This document shows positions 36,453 to 43,821 of a DNA stretch of 43,821 nt, in pieces (position 1 is the stretch's first letter; each line of letters opens with the position of its first letter). A model generated the notes under the pieces. That model was not told the DNA's origin. It searched no databases and worked only from the letters and a program-made list of their open reading frames with translations. Source of the stretch: Nemertoderma westbladi (taxonomy: Eukaryota > Xenacoelomorpha > Nemertodermatida > Nemertodermatidae); NCBI GenBank assembly GCA_032718475.1, contig JAUCBJ010000081.1:1-43821 (forward strand), written 5' to 3'. The translations under genes were made by a program, and so were the position numbers.

Positions 36453-38940
36453 TCATACGGCGTGTTCATCACGAGTCTTCGCGTTGTAGCGATCTATCAC
36501 GTCATTCAATTCGTCGTTGTAGTCAACTTGTCCTGCTGGATGAATGAGGTGACATAGGTTCACTTGGTTTTGCCAAGTTTCATTTTCCGTAAGGCGGTCG
36601 ATGGTATTCTCCTCGTCGAAGAGTTGGTGGATATCGTCATTATCTGAGGAGTATGGGGTTCCCTCAGGTGGGTTGTCTCCCTCACTGATCTCCTCTTCCC
36701 ATTCACTCACCTGGTAGACTCGTTCTTTGGGTAGCCTTTCCATGAGAGTTCTACGGGAAGGTCCAGTAAAGTACCAACCTACTCTAGTTCTTCCCGCATA
36801 GGTTTGCAGTGGTTGCGGTTGAGCAGGCCATTTTTCCAATGTCTCAAGCGCCTCATGCGCATTTTGGCCGATGAGTATTTGCACTCCAGGGTAATCTGTG
36901 TTGAATCTAGGTATCTCATGCTGTTGGGTGAAATCGTCCTCATCCCAGTTATAAGGTCCCACTTGGCTGGTAGCGAAGTTCTTTATCGCCACCATTTTTA
37001 CTGACCTTATACTGTGTTCTCCTAGTTCATCCTGGGGGGTGGACAACGCGCCTACATAGTAGTCTGTAGTGACTGTGGATTTCCAAACCTGCATAATTCC
37101 TGACATGTTCAACTTAGTTTGGAACTTGGGTTGTCCAGCAAAGATGTCTTCGGCTAGTTCTTTGTCGATGAATGTTCCTGTGCTGCCAGAGTCAAGGAGG
37201 GCGTTCACTATATAACTCTTTTCTGACCCGTGGACTCTCAACTGCACTACGGGAAATTCTCGGATTCCTACGTTGGAAGTTGGTGCTTTCCAAGATGGTT
37301 GTCGGTCAGGAGTAGTTAGCGGGAGCTCACTATCTGTTTCCTTCTCATACGTAAGTGCTCGATACACTGCGGTGTTTATTAGATAACAGGATTCGTTTTC
37401 GTCGGAGAATTCATCCGTGTAGAATCCTTCCATCTCAGAACTGTGGTCAGTGTCGTTCACATCACTGAATTGGACATGTAGTTCGGGCTCACTTACCTGA
37501 CTCGTGCGGGTTCTTTCAAATTCTGTGTGCAGCAAGATATGATGTTTCGCGCCGCACTTAGCACACCTAGCATCTGAGTAACAGGTCCGCCGTTGGTGTC
37601 CTCGTCTGAGACAATTATAACACAACCGCTTATCCCACATGACATCACGTCTATCCTTTAGGGATTTCTTTAAGAATTCATCACACCCACTCAAGCGATG
37701 GGGCCCGTCACACAATACACATTTGGGCTTGATGTTACTTACCTTACCTTGTGTGGTGTTGTGCACACTTGTTCTCTCCTCGGGCTTTCTTCCATGAATT
37801 CTCTTAGGAGACGTGGGAGGAGTTTTTGTTGTCTGTTCTCTCCTGTCACTGGTTCGAGACTTAAATTTACTTAGGTCTTGAGGTGCGTTGTTGACATAAT
37901 AAGATCTTTCGGTGTCTTTCCCGCTGTTCTCCTCGTGGGAGGTTTGGCTTTCACCGTCGTCTGTATAACACACTGGTGTTACCTTTCTCCTAGAAACGGG
38001 TTTTTCACTTACCTCACTTTCAGGAGTCTTCTCTCTAGACTGTTTTAGGAGTTGTAATCTTACCTCTCGGTTAAAGAATGACAGAAGGTCGGTCATGGTT
38101 GGATCTCTATGTTGTTGGTCCATCAAATAGAGAACCCTTTTGTCCCAGCGAGTACCTACTTCACCCTTTGGCAAAGCTGATGCTAAGGCTCCTACAACCA
38201 TGGAATTCTGGTATTCATGAGACTTACCCAACCAGTCTAATTGTCTACAGATCTCCTGAATCTCATCGGAAAACTCTATAATCCCGCTGCTAAGGAACTT
38301 TCGGGGCGCTACTAATTTCGCATACAAATACCTAGCTATGTTTGTCCTATTACCATACCTGATGTTTAGTGTATCCCAAACTTGTCTTAATCCATCTGGA
38401 TGTCCAATAAACTTTAACGCCATTAACTTGGGAGATTCTTCCAAGCACTCGATGAGGAATCTAAGTTTCTCTCCGTTAGATAGCACAGAGTTCTGTATGT
38501 TATCTTTGTAATATTCATTAAAAGGTAACCATTTCATCTCATCTCCATTGAACTTGACGATCTCTCCCACCTTTACCGCTTGACGGGCTTCGGTTCTAGC
38601 CATTTGACGCGTAAAACTTTCTTGGGCCATCGTATTATTTAATATCAAGTTATCGGCATATAAATTTCTCGGATTATTATCAGGTCTATATGGAATATCA
38701 TTGTCAACAGGTTTATAATTACCCTTAATAGGGTTTACTATAGGAGTTTCTACTTCACTAGCAGTATAGATGCGTGTAGGCTCCACACCTTGCGCATGAA
38801 ATACTTCAGACCTAATAGGTTGACACATTGTTACAGGGGGTGGTGGTATACCCTTTTGTGTATTTACTAATTTATCGCGTTCTAACGCGATACTCTGCTG
38901 CACTTCTTGCAACTCTAACCTACTTTCCCTTACTGTTCCC
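36453..38940 (-). CDS. gag: BEL-B gag, zinc knuckles and protease
   Basis: Part of an 868-codon frame (36453-39056); the useful part starts near 38940, where ORF1 ends in another frame. Residues ~160-340 of that frame are the DUF1759-type gag core ('EIVKFNGDEMKWLPFNEYYK'). C446-H508 is a BEL zinc-binding region ('CVLCDGPHRLSGC', 'CYNCLRRGHQRRTC', 'CAKCGAKHHILLH'). The protease site is 'LLDSGSTGTFID' (D622), ending with 'GWYFTGPS'. A TGA at 36453-36455 separates it from RT in the same frame. It would package RNA and process the polyprotein. No other damage is seen. Confidence 0.85.
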
Positions 38941-40755
38941 TTGAACAGTCTCCTGCATCTGCCCGAGCAGGAGATCCATCCCCCGCCGTCCCTCATCCAC
39001 CCACTCGACCGCCGAAGCGGGAGCCGCCAACATAGTAGCGGGTAGACGAGGGACAACGGGCGACAAATCGTTGATATTTCGCTCGGAGTCCAGGACAGGA
39101 ACTGTCTCAGGGGCGGTTCTGCTGGGCACAGGTAGTTTAGTGCTGTGCAAAGGGAATTTAGAGTTCGGTTCTGGAAGTACAGTGGTCTCTATTACAGAGG
39201 GAGTGGCTTCGAGAACAGGCCTAATTATTTCAGGTTCATCCACTATAGTAGGGAGTGTTTCTACTCTAATAATTTGGTCTGTGGGTTCTATACTACCTAA
39301 GTCTGCTCTAGCTAGTTGCCTTCTCACAGCTGGGGGCAAATCAGGCAATTTCTGACGGTGGGGCATTCTTCTACGCCTGCTGGGACGAGATCTATTTCCT
39401 CCGCCTTCAGGATCTGTTGTATCGCCTTCATCCGATGATGTAAAGTCCTGTCTTTTGGGAGTAGATCGACTTATCATCTGCATCTGACTAGCTGTTATCT
39501 GTTTATTTAGGTAATCTTGCTTCTCCTCAAGATTTTCCAACTCTAGTTGGGTGGTCTCTTCAGACGCCCTCCGTTCTGCTTCTGCCACTGCTACCTTTCT
39601 TTCCGCTTCTGCCGCTTTTCTTTCCGCTTCTGCCGCTGCCACTGCTGCTTTTCTTTCCACTTCGGCCGCTTTTCTTTCCACTTCGGCCGCTTTTCTTTCC
39701 GCTTCTGCCGCTGCCACTGCCGCTTTTCTTTCCACTTCTGCCGCTGCCACTGCCGCTTTTCTTTCCACTTCGGCCGCTTTTCTTTCCGCTTCGGCCGCTT
39801 TTCTTTCCGCTTCTGCCGCTGCCATTGCCGCTTTCCTTTCCACTTCTGCTGCCTTTCTTTCCGCTTCTGCCTCTGCCGCTACCGCTGCTGCTGTCTTTCT
39901 GTCTTCTATACGTTTTTTCTTTACTTGTTCTTCTTGAACCCTAGCGATGCGGATGCTTTCATCAAATTTAGCTTGGTTCGCAGCTAACATTTCCGCATCT
40001 ATTGCGTCCAGCACAAACTTGGCTCCTTCACTATTAGGACGAAGTCCAGCCAGCCTTCTCCTCAACTCTTCGTCACCTAGAAATCGTTGATAGTCTGACA
40101 GATAGATGTCAATAGCGTCCTTCTTCTGTGGTTTCTCTGCTGTCGCTTCGCTTTCCACTTGAGAAAAGGTAGCGTCTGTTGATTCTCCGTGGGTTGAGCG
40201 CTCAGCCAGCTGAAATTTCCACTGGGCCGTTCCTTGAACCTTGAGACCCACCCGCTGGAACCAAGTCTTTACGGCAACTTGCAACGACGTGTCTTGTCTT
40301 CTTTTCATAGCTTCCTCAAAGGCCGATAGGATTAGTCTGATTCTTAGAATTCTTTCTCGAACTTGATAAAGCAGCTCTCCCTGCTCTTGAGGTCCTTGAG
40401 GTTGTTGAAACAGTTGTTCCTCTAATCGCTCCAAAGAGCTGAAGAATCCCTGTACATATCCTGCTGCCGACCTCTTCCACACAGCTGGATCACTAGTGTC
40501 TTTTGTCACTCCCATCCTGTGTAAGTCCTCCCAGGCAGCTTCCGATAAGTTAAACGGGAGTCCGGGTCCGGGGAAGTTCCATTGCGTCTCGACAATAGAC
40601 TTCAGTTCCTCCCTTGTGTATCCCGCATAACTGTCCTTGGTCAATCGCTTACTTCTCGCCCAATCGATTTGGTGTTCCTCCACCGCAATCAATACCCTAG
40701 TGAGTACGGCTGCAGGAAGAATGAGAAGGGGATTCGAATAAACTGCATCTGCCAT
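38920..40755 (-). CDS. BEL-B ORF1: Ala/Glu/Lys coiled-coil protein
   Basis: 611 codons from an ATG at 40753-40755. Residues 1-225 are a mixed helical region without family resemblance ('WARSKRLTKDSYAGYTREEL'). About 270-415 is a long Ala-rich coiled coil built from 'AERKAAEVERKAA' repeats. About 430-470 is acidic and then strongly basic ('RPSRRRRMPHRQK'). The rest is Pro/Val-rich. It precedes gag and overlaps its open frame; gag continues in the +1 frame, as ORF2 does after ORF1 in BEL-A. Function unknown; probably a structural extension of gag. A related arrangement in both families argues that it is a real gene. Confidence 0.72.
   Translation of the reverse strand: MADAVYSNPLLILPAAVLTRVLIAVEEHQIDWARSKRLTKDSYAGYTREELKSIVETQWNFPGPGLPFNLSEAAWEDLHRMGVTKDTSDPAVWKRSAAGYVQGFFSSLERLEEQLFQQPQGPQEQGELLYQVRERILRIRLILSAFEEAMKRRQDTSLQVAVKTWFQRVGLKVQGTAQWKFQLAERSTHGESTDATFSQVESEATAEKPQKKDAIDIYLSDYQRFLGDEELRRRLAGLRPNSEGAKFVLDAIDAEMLAANQAKFDESIRIARVQEEQVKKKRIEDRKTAAAVAAEAEAERKAAEVERKAAMAAAEAERKAAEAERKAAEVERKAAVAAAEVERKAAVAAAEAERKAAEVERKAAEVERKAAVAAAEAERKAAEAERKVAVAEAERRASEETTQLELENLEEKQDYLNKQITASQMQMISRSTPKRQDFTSSDEGDTTDPEGGGNRSRPSRRRRMPHRQKLPDLPPAVRRQLARADLGSIEPTDQIIRVETLPTIVDEPEIIRPVLEATPSVIETTVLPEPNSKFPLHSTKLPVPSRTAPETVPVLDSERNINDLSPVVPRLPATMLAAPASAVEWVDEGRRGMDLLLGQMQETVQGNSKGK
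39580..39895 (-). repeat. ERKAA-coding repeats in BEL-B ORF1
   Basis: Plus-strand repeats of 'GCTTTTCTTTCCGCTTC' and variants, with 18-, 24- and 45-bp spacings, encode AERKAAEVERKAAVAAAE-type heptads. The repeats stay in frame throughout, consistent with slippage under coding constraint. Confidence 0.8.
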
Positions 40756-40775
40756 CTTTGCTCCGCGCTCGGGTG

Positions 40776-41072
40776 TCAGTCTACAGTATCCGAACTACTG
40801 GGGCTGTCGGGCCGCTGAAAAATAAGTTCTCGGCTCGGGTGTTGCTGCTGTTTGACAGCTGCTTCTTGATCCCGCTTGACTTGAGCCCGAGTGCCTATGA
40901 TAGACCTATGGTGTTGGACTAGCCTAGGGTCTGATACTACTACTGGAGGGATGATCTTTCTTACAGTAGGAGGTGAGTTGAACTTCGGTCTCAAACGTTC
41001 CGCACTCCTATCTGGGTCACAGATGGTTGTATCTAGGAGACTGTCTGGCAGGTTTTGCTTTGTGTCAGACAT
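40776..41072 (-). CDS. BEL-B ORF0: small hydrophilic protein
   Basis: 98 codons from an ATG at 41070-41072, ending 20 bp before the ORF1 start. Pro/Ser/Gln-rich, with 'PTVRKIIPPVVVSDPRLVQ' and a polar C-terminus. No family recognised. It is the first open frame after a 1.9-kb leader, so it could be a real first gene or an upstream ORF that limits translation of ORF1. Codon-level evidence is lacking, so confidence is modest. Confidence 0.4.
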   Translation of the reverse strand: MSDTKQNLPDSLLDTTICDPDRSAERLRPKFNSPPTVRKIIPPVVVSDPRLVQHHRSIIGTRAQVKRDQEAAVKQQQHPSRELIFQRPDSPSSSDTVD

Positions 41073-41207
41073 TTTGTTTGTACAGTTGAATGCCTACTGC
41101 TATAATTACAGTTAAAGCAAGTCTAGTAATTCAGTATCAACTGTTAGCCTAGTAATTAATTACCGATATCGTTACTCAATGTAATGTGATATATATACAA
41201 TATATTA

Positions 41208-41452
41208 GAATACCGGTATACACTTTAGCATATATAAGTATTATTACGGATCGGATATTAGGGTTCGTCACAGAATACCGGTATATAATTTCAGCGCAAA
41301 TATATAGATATATAATAAGCCTACCGTGAATACCGGTATACAGCTTACACTTATAGTATATATAAGTATAATGATAGACTAGAATTAATTACAGAATACC
41401 GGTATATAATTTCAGCTTAAATTTATAGAAATAAATATAATAAGCCTATCGT
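41208..41452. repeat. Two tandem ~122-bp units with TACCGGTATA
   Basis: Each unit has two GAATACCGGTATA motifs, one followed by a TATATAAGTAT segment and one by TATAATTTCAGC and AATAAGCCTA. A fifth partial motif (AAATACCGGTA) follows at 41453. Confidence 0.75.
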
Positions 41453-42518
41453 AAATACCGGTACATCAATTATTTTAGAATAATTGAATTTCTGAATTTT
41501 TAGGGTTACTTAGTTACTTTACTTTACTTTATTACCATTATTTAAGCAGTAGTCCAACTGATATTAAGACCTAATTGTTGTATGACAGGCCTACTATTTT
41601 ATAAATCGTTTGAGTTGATTTATAATATATATACCCGCTTGATGGGTTTTTTGACAATATTTGAAATAAATGTTATTATTTCTGGGAAGGAGTCACTACA
41701 CAGAAGCTGTACGCTCTCAGTGAAGTGCTACTTGTTGGACACTAAAACAAATAATTCTACTAGCCTAAGTTACTTATTACTACAAATTACGTACAATACG
41801 GGGTGAGATTACAATCTCTAAATAAACACAAAAATTACACGTACGAATTTTTAGGGTTAATTTTACAGGGAATCTACAAACCAGCTTTACAAGGAGTTAG
41901 AATCTCTGGTTATTACAGACGGACAAGATACTACGGTATTTGAAAATAATAAAGCAGTAGTAAATATATTGCGTTGTCTAGATAGGAAAATACCACCGTC
42001 TGACGACTTATAGCCGTAGCGCTATAAGTACTACATTATGTACCCGGAGTGTTCCACCTAGAAGTTAATTACCGCAGCCTACTATAGCTAATGTGCCTTC
42101 GGAAAGCACTGTACACTAAACCCTAAATTAGGTACAAGTACTTATACAACAAATAACCAGCAGTTAAAAATACTTGTACAGCTAAAAGAACCACGGTATC
42201 TGCCGGAGTGACCAGAGCATAAAATCACCAGTCTTTACCTACGCCAAACAGTCCTGATGTAGTACCGGGGTTAATTTAACTATAACGGTATGTATAACAA
42301 GCACAATTACTGTAGGAATAAACTTGGGGTTGTGAATGTTGCGAATAATCGCATAAACTCTGAATAATAAATATTACGCTACCCGTACAGACTACACAAA
42401 CAAAATACAGACCAAATGCTGGCAGACTACTATCAAGCCTAAATAAACTACAGTATATACAGACTCCGAAATGGTTAGTTAGTATGCATTCTAACCGAGT
42501 AGTACGACTTATTCTTTC

Positions 42519-42537
42519 GGGGGGGGGGGGGGGGGGG
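42519..42537 (+). repeat. G19 homopolymer
   Basis: Nineteen G in the non-coding BEL-B leader, so not all long G runs here are tied to Gly codons. Confidence 0.85.
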
Positions 42538-42943
42538 ATTTACCTTACAGCACTGGATGCCCCCACATTCCTAACTAGTACTTTATCGGACATACACTCT
42601 ACACACACTGCAATCTTTTCGGACCTGACAACAGCCAGACAACAATCCAGCTTACAAATTACCTGTACAATCTGAGCAGGCTTACACGCCTTCTGCTCAA
42701 TATTAACTTACAAATAAATAAAACTGACAGAAATAAATAAGCTCCAAAAGAAACAAGGGGTGTACAGTCCCTAATCTCTTAAACAGCCTACCAATATACA
42801 ATATCACAATCGAAATAATACTAGTACCTGTACTGCTGTAAGTACCGGTTCAGGTGGTTAGGTAGTTAGGCCTACTGGTTACCGGTCGACCGGTACTTTT
42901 GCCTTTATTGCCTATGTTGCAATAAAGAAATTATAACTGTTAT

Positions 42944-43821
42944 TGTTCATGCTTTTAGACCTTTAGCAGTTTAACCTGCCAAATTTAGGTGTCTTCTAGG
43001 TTATAAATTGACTTTAGCCTATAACAAGTATTTGATACACATAAAGTTACATTAGCCGAAGCCAGCCTATGCGCGATCATTCACCCACGGTTAAGGGAGA
43101 CTGGATTCGGATGCTCTGACCTTATTGCGGTGTAGACTTACTGCATTATTCGATTGCTCGTTACTATAATATCTCTGACAAATATTATTCACTTTCGGGA
43201 AATATTAACAGTTCCTTTAGGACGTGGCGCTCTAAGTATGTAAACAGAGTTATGACTTACACTAAACACAATGGGATGGCTATTGATTTTCGTATAAGGC
43301 GCATTCTTTAGGAAATGCTTTGTTATCTATCACACTCATGCACACTACCGCACACTGCTGCACACTGATCTGCCGACCTTCACTAATTTTAATCATATAT
43401 AGGGAGAACAGCAACTGACACATGTAGGGTCTATGAAATAGCATTCAATTCACTCCAAAACCACTATAATGTAAGTCGCAATTGCTACAGGTAACCGGTC
43501 TCTCTAACCTTCAGTATATCAAGAAGATTGGGGTTTTATGATCGTTTATCGATATTCTCAAAATATAATAACATAGCCATCAACTGATAACAATTAATAA
43601 CCGACAGTAAATAGCAGTAAAATAATGCGGTGAAAGGTATGTATGGTATGATATGGGCTGATAACAGTTATACGTTTCTATGATCATAGCCGTTCTAATG
43701 TTTGGCTAAAGTCTGAAACACAGAATAATTCCAAAGCCGATGTTCTGGGCTCAGGGAAAAAGGTAAACAAAGACCATAATGCATTGCGCGATTTCCCGGA
43801 GGCTTCTGTGCAAATAAAATG
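42944..43821 (-). repeat. BEL-B 5' LTR (partial, cut by the window end)
   Basis: Colinear with 20407-21284 with about a dozen mismatches. It should continue roughly 290 bp beyond the window if it equals the 3' copy. The same orientation as that copy and its position upstream of ORF0/ORF1/gag support the LTR reading. Confidence 0.62.

Larger units (their letters stand above)
41073..42943 (-). other. BEL-B 5' leader, no gene
   Basis: AT-rich and without a supported ORF. It contains a tandem duplication of about 122 bp built on TACCGGTATA motifs (41208-41327 and 41328-41452), a G19 run (42519-42537) and a TACCGGTCGACCGGTA palindrome near 42880. A leader this long is unusual, and part of it may be a foreign insertion. 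No TGG primer site is seen beside the LTR at 42944. Confidence 0.5.
20407..43821 (-). mobile_element. BEL-B, BEL/Pao LTR retrotransposon split by BEL-A2 (runs off the window)
   Basis: Minus-strand order: 5' LTR (from beyond the window to 42944), 1.9-kb leader, ORF0 (98 aa), ORF1 coiled coil, gag-protease-RT-RNase H, [BEL-A2 inserted], pre-integrase segment, pol C-terminus, ORF X, polypurine tract, 3' LTR (21576-20407). The integrase core and part of RNase H are missing, and two stops interrupt pol. The LTR interpretation rests on an 878-bp direct repeat lying on both sides of the coding block in the orientation expected, plus a polypurine tract. It is a relic, not an active element. Confidence 0.68.

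Noticed and set aside
39551-39987. Plus-strand frames rich in Ser/Ala or Phe/Arg/Cys
   Set aside because: Antisense of the ERKAA repeats of BEL-B ORF1; repeats are open in several frames by composition.

Overview
This window is nuclear DNA of an animal, most likely an invertebrate, and it consists almost entirely of nested retrotransposons. The basis is three BEL/Pao LTR elements (a lineage known essentially from metazoans), two kinds of APE-type LINE, a tRNA-Ser-like SINE head, and no recognisable host gene. I cannot name the species. Long G/C homopolymers of 12 to 21 bases recur throughout.

Layout. 1-2548: AT-rich non-coding DNA with a tRNA-like head (416-490) and a duplicated CCAAT...TATA promoter-like block (564-788). 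2549-19850: a stack of insertions. A plus-strand CR1/Jockey-like LINE (LINE-P) is split by a minus-strand LINE (LINE-M) that left an exact 137-bp target duplication (3027-3163 = 17601-17737) and a (TAG)n 3' tail. LINE-M is itself split near its 3' end by an LTR element, BEL-A1 (3202-15021), flanked by the 5-bp duplication CTCGG. 20407 to the window end: a second BEL/Pao element, BEL-B (minus strand), bounded by what I infer to be its LTRs (20407-21576 and 42944 onward). BEL-B is interrupted in its RNase H region by a second BEL-A copy, BEL-A2 (24890-34976).

BEL-A, read on the minus strand, is: LTR; ORF1 (coiled coil) ending in a poly-G tract; ORF2 (Asn-rich, with 20-aa repeats); a second poly-G tract; gag (DUF1759-type), zinc knuckle and protease; RT/RNase H/integrase; an array of about 20 short hairpin units; an extra gene with an RNase-D-like 3'-5' exonuclease fold and three CCHC knuckles; LTR. 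The two copies are defective in complementary ways. A1 keeps both LTRs and the exonuclease gene but has lost RT, RNase H and the integrase core. A2 keeps the whole integrase but has lost RT, most of RNase H, the exonuclease domain and its left LTR.

BEL-B carries a small ORF0, an Ala/Glu/Lys-rich coiled-coil ORF1, and gag-protease-RT-RNase H in one frame broken by two stop codons. Its integrase core is deleted. A degenerate gene of unknown family (ORF X) with a basic C-terminus sits between pol and the 3' LTR, where env lies in enveloped relatives.

The most novel points are the exonuclease/zinc-knuckle gene and the hairpin array of BEL-A, the poly-G tracts exactly at polyprotein domain junctions (one followed directly by TAATAATGA), ORF X of BEL-B, and the 137-bp LINE target duplication. 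None of the element copies looks autonomous.
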